Below are positions 47,858 to 59,472 of a DNA stretch of 64,000 bases, piece after piece (position 1 is the stretch's first letter; each line of letters begins with the position of its first letter). Both the position numbers and the translations under genes were made by a program. This DNA comes from Zantedeschia hybrid cultivar (lineage: Eukaryota; Streptophyta; Magnoliopsida; Alismatales; Araceae): assembly GCA_030544215.1 (NCBI GenBank), contig JARZZO010000009.1, forward strand, positions 52,199,129-52,263,128, given 5' to 3'. The notes under the pieces were generated by a model, which ran no database searches, had not been told where the DNA came from, and worked only from the letters and a program-made list of their open reading frames with translations.

Positions 47858-50073
47858 TGATAAAGTGTTAAATTGATCATTTAAAGGCAACCATATGCAT
47901 CATACTCATGTTTTTATCTGCAAAATAGCATGAAATGATAGATAATTGTGTAACAAGTCCAACGGTACCAATTTCATCAAATTCTGACTTAAAAACATCG
48001 TCATTTCATGTGATCAAAGGAGTGTAGCGCATTTGCGATTTTTCGACAAAATCGAGACGAAATGAATAAAAATTATGATATTTTTATGATAATGCGCTAA
48101 ATTATATTTATTTGATGTGAACAGGACATGCCGATGATGCAGTGCAGCTGGAGGAATTTTCGAAAATTTGGAGGAGGTCTAGTGTGCGGATTTCAACTAA
48201 AACAGGGGTAAAAATACAATTTGATTCCTTCGTTCGCTGGAGTTTCCTAAAACCCACTATTTCCCTCCGTCTCTCCGATTTCCTAAACACATCCCTTCCT
48301 TTATTTTAAAAAATCCTCTCTCTCTTTCTCGTTTTAGAAAGTCGAATCCTATTTCTTTTTCAATTTCCTCTTCCTCTCTAGATCCAAATCCTGTCCCTTC
48401 TCCAAATCTCCCACATATCCTCCTCCTTTTCCAACTCAAACCCGTCAGCCTCTCCTCCTTCTCCTCTCTATAAATCTCTCCTCTCCTCTTTCTCTTCCTC
48501 CTCCGTCCCTGTTCTCTCTTCGTTTTTTTTATTTTCCAGCAATTTTTCCTCCCTCTTCTCTTCCAACCTTTCCAGCACTCTCTCTTCTCTCATCTTCCCA
48601 CGCATCTCCCTCTCTCTCCCTCTGTTTTCTCCCCCTCTCGTTTTTATTTCCCAACAGATTCCCTCTCTCTCTCTCGGTTTTCCCATGCCTCTCTCTTCCT
48701 CCCTCTCCCTCTCCTGCAGCCTCTCTATCTCTTCCTTATTTCTTCTCTCTCTCGCCGTCCACGCACCTACCCTCTCTCGCTGGTTTATTTTCCTCTCTCT
48801 CTGTTCTTGCTCCCTCGCCGTCTCTCTCTCTATCTCCTCTCCACCGCACCTGCACATACCCGGAATCAGCCGCCTGCAAGCTCCACGTCCAAGCAGCAGC
48901 CGGCCTCCGTGTGCTTCCGTGCATGCTCCCCAACGAAGCTCCTCCTGCAGCCACGCATAGCAGCCTCCTCCACGGCGAACCTGCATCACCCGAGCTCCAC
49001 GGCAAGCCTGCACTACTCACATCCTTCCAGCCACCAGCAGCAACCTGCATGCAGCTACGTGAAGCCTGCATCTCCAGCAGGCCACCCACGGCACCAGCAG
49101 TACCTCCAGCGGCAGCACCCAGCAGCACCTCCAGCGGCAGCACCAAGCAGCTCCAGCAACCCCCACGCATGCAGCAGCTTCCTGCACGTCCCAGCTGAAC
49201 CTGCAATAGCTCTTCCATGCGCCGCCTGCTCTCCAGAAGTCAGCTGCACGTCTTCCACGTCTGCTGAAGCCCATGCACACGCATGTTTGGTGAAGCTCTC
49301 CTCCAACATCCCAGCACCTGCCAGCAGCAAATTCCAGTACCTCTCTCACCATCCAACGCAGCAGCAGCAGGCCCTCTTCCTCTCCATCCACGCGCCGGCA
49401 TCCTCCTTCCTCCAACGCAGCAGCAGCCGGCATCTTCCTTCTTCCACCAGCACCAGCGCAGCACTCCACGCACCTGCTTCTTCACGCATGCAACAGGCCA
49501 CCGCAGCAGGCAGCTTCTTCCCCCAGTGCCTCCACGTGTTGGCAGCTACCTCTCCATCAGCAGCAGCTCTTGCAAGCAACTGGCCAGCAGCTGCTCCAGC
49601 ACATACCAATTTCTTCCAAGCACACCTGCAATTGTTTTATTATAGTTCCACACGAGCTGTTGCATAATATGTTACTTTGTTTTAATTTAGTTTAATTTAG
49701 TTTAGTTGTTAGTATTTAATTAATTCTTGTTGCATAACACTCGTTTAATTCAACTTAGAAGTTTTGTTATTTTTTTTTAACATGTTGTTAATCTCTCTTC
49801 TCAATATTAAATGTAGTTGTATTTGTATTTTTAAAAATTAGGTTAGTTTAATTCGTAAATTTAGTTTAATTTAATTAGATAGTTAATTAATCAATTCAAA
49901 TTCATAATTTTTTTAGATAATTAAAATCTAAAGTTTTCAAAATTAAAATCTTAACTCCCTGTAGATCGACTCGGACACACCACTATTAATTTCCAAAATT
50001 TGATTTGAATGAGCCGGATAAATTTAGATTGAACGTTTTCATGTGTTTAACGACGCACAATTCGAAACGATCA
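47858..50073 (+). repeat. G3 3' LTR
   Basis: 2216 bp, nearly identical to 41477-43693. Followed directly by CCCCT and the resumed G2 LTR. Confidence 0.92.
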
Positions 50074-50078
50074 CCCCT

Positions 50079-51920
50079 CGGATAGCACGCTAGCTACTCC
50101 GGCCCAACTGGCTCAGGTGGTTACTCTTTCCCTCAGCATGAGTGACTCTCCGAATGTACCACTCCGACACCGGTACTAGCTGACCCCAGGGTTCACCAGG
50201 TGACCCTCTCTCACTAGGCGTCACCCCGCCCACGCCCCCACCGGCGCTGTGCTCACGCCCCCACCAGCACAGGGTGATAAAGCGCTATAATGTCACTCCA
50301 GGTCCACAGTAACACAAAACACCAAAACCCGGCACAGTACGATCCGGTCACGTGAAAAGCCCGCGATCGCACTACACACAATGCAGTGCCATCCGGTTAT
50401 GAAGAAACCAAGTATACTAAAGCATGCACTAACCAACTATCTAGCAGTATGAATACATTTTACTAGCATGAATTAGTGTTGTTCTGTCCTGAATCGCGTC
50501 GCCCAAGGTCGACGCCATTCTAGCTCCCTAAACTGGTTCATAAAACAGAGGCCACGGAAATCTGGCCTAAAAGGCGTCGACACCAGCGGTCGCCTTTTGA
50601 AAGGCGTCGACATCCTCCGACGCCATTCAGCTAAGAAATCCAGGAATTTCAGGAAAACATTACCCAGGGGATTTCTACCCTAAAAGGCGTCATGGTTACC
50701 CGACGCCATTCGAATCGCGTCGCCCACCCATGACGTCTTTTAGTCCCAGAATCCCTAACTGACGGACCCTCAATCGGGGTGATTTCGTGCCTAAATGGCG
50801 TCATGGTGGCCCGACGTCCTTCTGAAAGGCGTCGTCCACCCATGACGTCATTTAGCGCAAGAACCCCTAACCTGTTAAACCTCGAACAGGGGAGGTTTCT
50901 GCCCTAAAACGCGTCGTAGTGCCCCGACGTCCTTCTAAAAGGCGTCGACCAGGCACGACGCCGTTTAGCGCCAGAAACCTGGTTCCCTGATTCGAACCGA
51001 GGGTTTCTCCCTTAACCCCAATGCCCCGAAAAGGCTCCAAAAGCAGAAGGGGGAGAAAGAGAAGTTCACCTCCCACAACCCTATTACAAAACCACATACA
51101 TGAACACAGTCATACCCACAAGAACACCCCCTAAACATGCTCAATCTAACACAAAACACATCAAAACACACCTAGGAAAGCACGAGCAACACATACAAGG
51201 TTCGTCCCCCTACCGGATACTTGAACTCCTCCTGGCTCCGTGTCGCCCAACCGCCGCGCCGCAGACCGCCGCCGGTACCCCCGAGAACGTCGCCACTCCG
51301 CCGGGACGTCGGTCGCCGTCCGGAGAATGGAACGCCGCGAAGGAAGTGGTGGTGGCAGAGGTGAGAGGTAGGGAGGCGTTGGAGTGGTGGAAGAGGAAGA
51401 AGAGGAAGGGAAAAGGGGAAGAGAGGGGTCGGAGGAGGCGGAGAGGGAGAGGAGAGAGAGTGAGAGGTGAGAAATGAGGGAAAGAAAGGAGGGCTCGCGG
51501 GGGTCATCAGAAACTACCTAAAATGCGTCGAGCGAGAAGGACGCCTATCAGATGACAGGACGGGCCGTACTGACAGCTGTCTGAAACGCGTCGACCACCA
51601 TGGACGCCGTTCAGCTGACATGTCAGGCACCGTACACTGACATCGCAGGGTGTCAGTCTGAATCGCGTTGTCCATCATGGACGCCGTTCAGACGACAAGA
51701 CAGGGGCCATACTCTCGCGGCCTGAAACCCGCCCACGTGGCGCCCACATGGCACAACAGCAAATCGCCTAAATGGCGTCCACCTATCAAGACGCCGTTTG
51801 AAAGGCGTCATGATCCTCCGACGCCATTCAGAAGAAATTCTCCAGACCCCGCAAGGTCCGACCCAGGGGATCCAGCCCGAAACCGACCCGAAAATCGAAC
51901 CCGAAACCTCAGTCCTTACA
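50079..51920 (-). repeat. G2 3' LTR, proximal part with module arrays
   Basis: It resumes the LTR after G3 and ends CTCAGTCCTTACA on the plus strand. It contains nine GGCGTC/GACGCC modules at 50490-50970 and five at 51518-51832. The same arrays occur in the 5' LTR at 56395-56870 and 57418-57718. Confidence 0.9.
50490..50970. repeat. GGCGTC/GACGCC inverted-repeat module array (G2 LTR)
   Basis: Nine modules. Each has a left arm near CTRAAWGGCGTC, a spacer of about 8-10 nt that differs in every module, and a right arm near GACGCCATTYAG. Six sit as back-to-back pairs. Sister arrays lie at 51518-51832, 56395-56870 and 57418-57718 (G2), and 21751-22835 (solo LTR). Confidence 0.88.
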
Positions 51921-51938
51921 TTCTCCCCCCCTTAAAAG
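51921..51938 (-). other. G2 polypurine tract
   Basis: On the minus strand CTTTTAAGGGGGGGAGAA lies directly before the TGTAAGG start of the 3' LTR. Confidence 0.8.
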
Positions 51939-52489
51939 AATTTCGTCCCCGAAATTGCCTGCTACAAGTAACCAGGGCGAAAACGCCTCCACTGCCAACT
52001 CGCATGGGAACTTACCAAAAAGGATAGGGAACTGCTTCCCAGCATCTCAATCACGAGCCCCCAGGTCGCCTCGCTCCCGGAGCGATACTGTCAAAATACT
52101 CAGTCCACAGATGCAACCTTGTTCCGGAGGACCTGTCACTGGTGATTCTCAAAACGCACTAGACACTCTGGAAAAGACAAGTCCTCAGCGACCTCAAATC
52201 CTGAAAGTTCTAACACCTGGGGCGGATCCAGAACGCTCCTCTGCAACGAAACATGAAACGCATCGTGCACTCCCGCAAGACTGAACGGCAAGGCTGGCTG
52301 GTAATCTTCCTCAATTCAAGCAAGAACGGGAAGAGGCCCAGCACAGCACGGACCCAGCTTACCTTGCTTCTCAAATCTCTTCACACCCATGGAGGGCGAG
52401 ACTTGGAAAGGCACGAGGTCCCCGACTCCAAACTCAATCGGTCTCTTACCGATGGTAGCACAACTCGGGCAACCTAAGCATCTTGCTAT

Positions 52490-53850
52490 ACCAACCTTGA
52501 TCCTTCTAACTGCCTCTTGCCAATCTCAGACTAGATCACAAGGGATCGACACAGCCATCTAAACAATGTCTCATAAGGCGCCATGCCAATGCTAGAGTGG
52601 TAACTGCTATGGTACACAAGACCCCACTGAAAACCAATGCTGCTCCCAAGAACCTCCTCAGTCTAGGCAATATGCCACGAGCAAAAACCTCTAAAATCCG
52701 GATGGCCCCCCTCTGACCGCCCATCAGCCTCGGGATGATAGGCCGGGCTGAAGGCTAACCGCGTACTCAAAGTCTTCCAAAGACTCTCCCCACAATTAAG
52801 AAGTAAATCTCAAAGCCCGATCCGACACGATGGATAAGGGCACATCGAGCAGAAAGAGATGATCCGACTCACAAACAACTCAGCCAACTTACCAACTGAC
52901 CAGTCCTTCCTGATAGCCAGGAAGTGTACTGACGTAGTCAGTAGTTCAATGGTAACCCAGATCACGCTCCCTCCACCAGGGAATAAAACAATCCTAATAC
53001 ATGCCTCAAGTCGCAAGCTCCCGTCTCCACACCGGGATCGGCAAGGACTGCAACCACGCTACCGCTGCGCCACTCTGATATTCTACCCTAACCTGCCGAC
53101 AATTCAAGCATTCATTCACAGAATCACCCCTGTCCTTCTTCTCACTAGACCACCTCAACAATGATATGCCTTACTCGATCCGGGAAGCATCATTTATTCT
53201 AGAACAGTGTGCCTCCAAAAGGGACACCCGCGCACGTCCTCCACGGTCAAATCACAAAGTCTATCTCTAACCTGACTGTACTACTACCCCACAATTCCAC
53301 CTCTGAACTCTGGAGAATCTGCGGTAACTCTGCATCTGTCCTCTAAGTCTTAATTACCGTATGATAAACTGCTGGCCAACCTGGCTCCATCAGCCTTATG
53401 TGGAATCCGAAAGGGAGATTCCACAGTTGCTCAAATAATCCCCATACAAACAATGCCTCTAGATCTATGGTGCAAATGCCACAGCTGCCAACTCTAAGTC
53501 ATAGGTGGATAGTTCTCCTCAATCTTCTTCAACTGCCTATAGGCCACAGTCTTACCAAGTTGCATCAGAAACGCACCCAAACCTCGATGTGATGTAACTG
53601 AATACCCCACAAATTCACCGGAACCTGATAAAAGTACCAACACTGGAGCCCAAGTGAGGCGAGTCTTCAACTTAATGAAACTCCGCCCACACTCCTCGAT
53701 CCACGTGAGACGAACTCCCCTACGCGTCAACCTCAACAAGGGGGGGTTGCTATCGAAGAAAACTCCTGGACCAACCATCGGTAAAATCCTGCTAATGCTC
53801 TCAACGATCACACTCTTACACGGGGCTCCCCACACACAATCCATCAATCA
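52490..53850 (-). pseudogene. G2 RNase H and integrase remnants
   Basis: 53850-53494 reads as the end of reverse transcriptase and start of RNase H (PLLRLTRRGVRLTW, FIKLKTRLTWAPVLVL, SHRGLGAFLMQ, KKIEENYP). 53016-52810 reads as an integrase core scrap (WVTIELLTTSVHFLAIRKDWS, LAELFV). 52724-52536 is a frame-shifted integrase end. Protease and the catalytic RT core are absent. Many stops and shifts separate these parts. Confidence 0.7.
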
Positions 53851-54092
53851 ATTCAATACTAAACTAATTATGTGCCATGATTCCACCAAAATTGATATGC
53901 CAACATCATTATATAATAACCTTACAGAGTACACATTACAATACCAAATCACCACCACGACCCAAAATACATAAAGAGTGCCACAAGAGTTCACAACCAC
54001 TACCTCATAAGACAAGATAAGAGTGTTCATCTATCCCCGCACCTCGGATCTCCACAAGAAGGGCACACAACACTACATAAGGTACCAGGCTC

Positions 54093-55136
54093 CTACTGAC
54101 CACTCGGCCCCTGACTCGTCTTATTCTTCTGGGGACAGTTCCTCGTGAGATGTCCCCTCCTGCCACAGCCAAAACAGCTACCAGCGACCAATGGACACGC
54201 CCGGTTGCCGTGATACCTACCACAACGGGGACAATAATCTGCCGCATCATGACTCTTTCCCTACTGCCTGCTAGCCTCAGTCTGCATCTGTTGGGCCGAA
54301 CCGTCCTCATCTTCATCACGTGACGTCCCTTGGGACCCGAACTCAAAGGAACTCGAACCGCCTGACGAGAGGACCGTTGATTTGCTCTTGCCTTGCTGCT
54401 TCCCTCGTACCGATCGCTCCAACTCTTTCGCCATTTGCTGAAATTGAGTCTCCGCCGCTGCCGCGCATCGAACCGCTGACGCCAGATCTCTACAACCCTG
54501 AGGTGCCACCATTGTCCTTAGATCATATCGGAGTCCATCTACAAATCTCTCGGTTCTATATCTCTCCTGCCCAGATAAGTGTGGAACGAATCCTCCAAGA
54601 GTCACAAACTTTGCATGATAATCTAGAACTGACATGTCATTTTGCACCAATTCCATAAACTCTCTTTCCTTGGTCTCCTGGACGTGCCTCGGAAAGTACC
54701 GTCCACTAAACTCTCTCACAAATGCCTCCCAAAGGATCTCTCTCAAAGATCTATTTGCAAACATCCTTGTCTTGAGGGTAACCCACCATTCATATGCATT
54801 ATCCTTCAACAAATAGGTTGCCAACAAGGTCTTGTCATTCTCAGCACATTCAAGAACGTCAAACGCCTTCTCCATCTCCTTAATCCAACGAGTTGCCTCG
54901 TCTGGGACTGGTCGACCTGTGAAAGAAGGGGTCTCCAACCTCAAAAACCGCTCTAACACCGTGAACTGGTCACCTCGGGAATTGGATCCCTCGCTACCGT
55001 CTCCCTGCTGGTATCTACCCATAGCTCCAATCATAGCCTCTACGAAACGATCCACATTATGCCCTTCTGCCCCCGAACTACCATCGTCTGATCTCGTACC
55101 ACGAGCCAACGAAACTCTCTTCCTCGGCGCCATCAC
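54093..55136 (-). pseudogene. G2 Gag pseudogene
   Basis: It opens MMAPRKRVSLARG 137 bp after the primer site. A capsid-type retrotransposon_gag domain runs about residues 55-235 (FTVLERFLRLETPSF, ATRWIKEMEKAFDVL, WWVTLKTR, FVREFSGRYFP, FMELVQNDMSV). A Ser/Gly-rich linker follows. Two zinc knuckles lie in the last 60 residues (CX2CX3HX4C and CX2CX4HX4C). A single TAG at 54261-54263 separates the capsid part from the knuckles; otherwise the frame is open to the stop at 54093. Confidence 0.8.
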
Positions 55137-55272
55137 TACCTCACGAACGCGAAAATCAACACAAACACGTCAAAACCTATCACTCTACACCAGCAGCCAT
55201 CGCCTGTACAAACTCGTACTTATTGTTGGACTACGATATCTAACCCAGTTTACCACTTACTCGACTAGACTA

Positions 55273-55285
55273 TGCTCTGATACCA
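55273..55285 (-). other. G2 primer-binding site, tRNA-iMet
   Basis: On the minus strand TGGTATCAGAGCA follows the LTR end by 2 bp. This fixes the orientation of G2. Confidence 0.88.
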
Positions 55286-55287
55286 AC

Positions 55288-57807
55288 TGTAACGACCCGC
55301 CATCCTATGACCGGAGAGCCGGTCACTAAATGGATGTCGGCCCATTAACTGTAGGTTCATACCAGGATCTTATTCGCACATCTGGAGGAGTAAGCGTTAA
55401 ACAAGATTAAATATAACATTCACATGGACTACAAGGGGTACAGTGCGCAGGAAGTAAAGTAACAATGTCCGTACACAGTCCAACAATAATTACATGTCCA
55501 ACAAATTAATTAAGTACAGGCAGAAATAAAGTACAACAACATCGGGGCATACTCCGGGAACTGAGATAGCTGCTGGTCCGCACACCAAGGAGAACACTAC
55601 GCGCCGCCACACGCCACAGGGTCTACACCTGAAAACGCAGGGAGTGAGCCACACCAAAACTGGGCTCAGTAGGGATCATCCGATCCCCTGCCTCCCACAC
55701 ACACACCCACAAGTGCAGTAACAAAGATACAGGTAATAGGGCAAGTAAAGCTGTAACACACTGTTCCTAAAATCTCGATATGAATCATGTGCCTTCGGAA
55801 TGTAACATGCATATTTCTAAAATCATACTATCAAGGAGCCTACAACTCCCGTCTCGGCAAAACACGTCAACCACTCCTCCGAAAGTGGGAAACACCAACC
55901 ACACAGCCGTAAGTGGGAAACACCGTCCACACAAGCACAAGTAGGAAACACCGACCCGCTGAGACCAAACAGTAACCCCTCGGATAGCACGCTAGCTACT
56001 CCGGCCCAACTGGCTCAGGTGGTTACTCCTTCCCTCAGCATGAGTGACTCTCCGAATGTACCACTCCGACACCGGTACTAGCTGACCCCGGGGTTCACCA
56101 GGTGACCCTCTCTCACTAGGCGTCACCCCGCCCACGCCCCCACCGGCGCTGTGCTCACGCCCCCACCAGCACAGGGTGATAAAGCGCTACAATGTCACTC
56201 CAGGTCCACAGTAACACAAAACACCAAAACCCGGCACAGTACGATCCGGTCACGTGAAAAGCCCGCGATCGCACTACACACAATGCAGTGCCATCCGGTT
56301 ATGAAGAAACCAAGTATACTAAAGCATGCACTAACCAACTATCTAGCAGTATGAATACATTTTACTGGCATGAATTAGTGTTGTTCTGTCCTAAATCGCG
56401 TCGCCCAAGGTCGACGCCATTCTAGCTCCCTAAACTGGATCATAAAACTGAGGCCACGGAAATCTGGCCTAAAAGGCGTCGACACCAGCGGTCGCCTTTT
56501 GAAAGGCGTCGACATCCTCCGACGCCATTCAGCTAAGAAATCCAGGAATTTCAGGAAAACATTACCCAGGGGATTTCTACCCTAAAAGGCGTCATGGTTA
56601 CCCGACGCCATTCGAATCGCGTCGCCCACCCATGACGTCTTTTAGTCCCATAATCCCTAACTGACGGACCCTCAATCGGGGTGATTTCGTGCCTAAATGG
56701 CGTCATGGTGGCCCGACGTCCTTCTGAAAGGCGTCGTCCACCCATGACGTCATTTAGCGCCAGAACCCCTAACCTGTTAAACCTCGAACAGGGGAGGTTT
56801 CTGTCCTAAAACGCGTCGTACTGCCCCGATGTCCTTCTAAAAGGCGTCGACCAGGCACGACGCCGTTTAGCGCCAGAAACCTGGTTCCCTGATTCGAACC
56901 GAGGGTTTCTCCCTTAACCCCAATGCCCCGAAAAGCCTCCAAAAGCAGAAGGGGGAGAAAGAGAAGTTCACCCCCCACAACCCTATTACAAAACCACATA
57001 CATGAACACAGCCATACCCACAAGAACACCCCCTAAACATGCTCAATCTAACCCAAAACACATCAAAACACGCCTAGGAAAGCACGAACAACACATACAA
57101 GGTTCGTCCCCCTACCGGATACTTGAACTCCTCCTGGCTTCGTGTCGCCCAACCGCCGCGCCGCAGACCGCCGGTACCCCCGAGAACGTCGCCACTCCGC
57201 CGGGACGTCGGCCGCCGTCTGGAGAATGGAACGCCGCGAAGGAAGTGGTGGTGGCAGAGGTGAGAGGTAGGGAGGCGTTGGAGTGGTGGAAGAGGAAGAA
57301 GAGGAAGGGAAAGGGGAAGAGAGGGGTCGGAGGAGGCGGAGAGGGAGAGGAGAGAGAGTGAGAGGTGAGAAATGAGGAAAAGAAAGGAGGGCTCGCGGGG
57401 GTCATTAGAAACTACCTAAAACGCGTCGAGCGAGAAGGACGCCTATCAGATGACAGGACGGGCCGTACTGACAGCTGTCTGAAACGCGTCGACCACCATG
57501 GACGCCGTTCAGCTGACATGTCAGGCACCGTACACTGACATCGCAGGGTGTCAGTCTGAATCGCGTCGTCCATCATGGACGCCGTTCAGACGACAAGACA
57601 GGGGCCGTACTCTCGCGGCCCGAAACCCGCCCACATGGCACAACAGCAAATCGCCTAAATGGCGTCCACCTATCAAGATGCCGTTTGAAAGGCGTCATGA
57701 TCCTCCGACGCCATTCAGAAGAAATTCTCCAGACCCCGCAAGGTCTGACCCAGGGGATCCGGCCCGAAACCGACCCGAAAACCGAACCCGAAATCTCAGT
57801 CCTTACA
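55288..57807 (-). repeat. G2 5' LTR
   Basis: 2520 bp, uninterrupted. On the minus strand it starts TGTAAGGACTGAG and ends GTCGTTACA. It carries fourteen modules in two arrays. It is nearly identical to the split 3' LTR, with small differences such as a 12-bp length change near 57630. Confidence 0.9.
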
Positions 57808-57812
57808 ACAAC

Positions 57813-59472
57813 AGAACCCCCATTATCAGCAATAGTATCAGCGGCCCCAGCAGCCGAACCAGAACCAGCAACAGCTACAGCAGCCGCCGCAACGGCAACA
57901 GCAGTACCAGCAGCCCCAACAGCAGCAATATCAGCAACAACAATAGCAATATCAGCCGCGTGCACCGCCGGCGTACCATAATGTCCCTCCTCCTGCTAAT
58001 TATAACCAGCAGAGAAGACCTCCAGGCCCTAAAAGGGCAGAATACCCGGCCCTCCCAGAATCCTTGGCAGATATCTTCAGTGCTCTAATGACAGCTAATG
58101 CCTTAGTTTTGCCAAGGGAAAAGGCCGTCTGGCCTCAAAATGCCGACACGTCCAGGTATTGCTACTTCCATAGGCAACCTGGGCATACCATCGACACCTG
58201 CTTCCAGTTCAGAGATTATATTCATGATCTCAACGAGCAGGGCGGCATAGACTGGGAGGAGATGAAAAAGTATATATCAGCCCTGAAGGCAAGGAGACCA
58301 CAGCAGCAGCAGCAGCAACAGCAAGCAAGACCACCAGCACAAGCAGCGCCACCACCCAACATGGGCATAGTGCAGAATCCACTCCCAGAGCATCAGAACC
58401 AAAACCAAGTTGCTCCCATTCTGACGAACAGCCAATTTGAGGCTGGTCGTGGGCAACAGTGGAGAATAGAGGACTCTTCCTCTCTTTATTCAACGGGTCA
58501 ATTTCAGAGTACCGCAGAACGACCACCACGCCGCACCATCCACATACCTAGGCCACAACCCGTTACTATCACCCCTCTACCGACACCCACATATCACTCG
58601 CCCGCACCCAATAACCCATTATCACTACCCGCCTTCCTCAGGCCCATTACGCCCCACACCACTACACCGCTACCATATAATCCCCCGCAAACCAATCACG
58701 CGCCCCTTCTACCATCCAGACCGCTATTACGCGTACCATTTCCTACTTCGCCTGCTACCACTACCACCTACCCAGATCCCCCCTTACCATCCAGACCGCT
58801 ATTACGCGTGCCATTCCCCACTTCACCGACCACTTACCCATCCACCATCCAACCCTCTAGGCCTTTAATCCGCACCGCGCCATCACCACCTAGCCCTACG
58901 CCATCACCTACATACCAACCCTCTACGCCATCCGCACCATACAACCCTGCGGTACTTAAGGTGTCACCCGAATCCTCCACGGTCGAAGAACTTGCGCTCC
59001 GAAGTGGAAGAATTTTCAACAAGGTCTTTCCTAAGTCCACAGTTAGAGACGGCCCATCACAGCCGACTGAGGAAGCCCATAATGAAGAGAGTGCACCAGG
59101 CACTCAATATGACTTGTTGAAACATCTGGACAGAACACCGGCACGGATCACTGTACTTGAGTTGATCAAAAGGTCCAAGATTCACCAAGAAGCCTTAATG
59201 GAATATCTACAGAAGGTGATGGTCAATGAGGACGTGCCAGTAGAAAAAATTGCAGCACTACTAGTTCCTCAGGGGGATCAGCCCTCTATTACATTCCACA
59301 CATCGGAACTAGCACCGCCAGCAGCCAGAAGCATGGCTCTGAGCATCACGGTCAACATATGCAAGAAGGCCGTGGATGCATGCCTGGTAGACACAGGGGC
59401 TTCGATCAATGTTTTACCTCCGAAGACCCTAGAGCTGTGCGGTGTGCCCAAGGAGAAATGGCTGCCTAGCCC
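57813..59472 (+). pseudogene. G1 Gag end and protease, after G2
   Basis: It resumes the reading frame of 39277-40783 after the ACAAC duplication. Gln-rich tracts contain two stops (about 57834 and 57945), and the frame is then open from about 57950. A zinc knuckle of form CX2HX4HX4C lies at 58158-58201. Next come a long Pro-rich region with a repeated LPSRPLLRVPFPTSP unit (58706-58830) and a conserved block before protease (QYDLLKHLDRTPARI, LELIKRS). The aspartic protease start follows, with DTG intact (VDTGASINVLP at about 59389). The frame is cut by a new G1-type LTR at 59473, before RT. Confidence 0.8.

Larger units (their letters stand above)
41477..50073 (+). mobile_element. Non-autonomous Athila-like LTR element G3
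   Basis: Complete 8597-bp element. The LTRs (2217 and 2216 bp) start TGATAAAG and end AACGATCA. The exact duplication is CCCCT (41472-41476 and 50074-50078). A tRNA-Asp-type primer site and a purine tract are present. The only gene is one 674-codon ORF, with no gag capsid, reverse transcriptase, RNase H or integrase. By eye the LTRs differ at about 24 sites (near 1.1%), making it the youngest datable insertion here. The primer site and protease-like tail of the ORF suggest an Athila origin. Confidence 0.92.
40784..57807 (-). mobile_element. Gypsy element G2 (chromovirus-like, broken) with G3 inside
   Basis: 17,024 bp including the 8.6-kb insert G3. The target duplication ACAAC is exact (40779-40783 and 57808-57812). 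It is transcribed on the minus strand. The 5' LTR is 55288-57807. The 3' LTR is 40784-51920 with G3 inside (about 2535 bp of LTR). Internal DNA is only 3367 bp, with a gag pseudogene and scraps of RNase H and integrase. The tRNA-Met primer site and double zinc knuckle suggest a Del/Tekay-type chromovirus; the chromodomain region was not recognised. The two LTRs are very similar. Confidence 0.9.

Noticed and set aside
50490..51832. CRISPR-like reading of the repeat-spacer modules
   Set aside because: This is a plant nuclear genome, the units are inverted-repeat modules at irregular spacing, spacers are only 8-10 nt, and they lie inside LTRs.
52253..53164. Plus-strand ORFs in the G2 internal region
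   Set aside because: They are antisense to the decayed RNase H and integrase of G2, whose minus-strand orientation is fixed by the primer site and gag.
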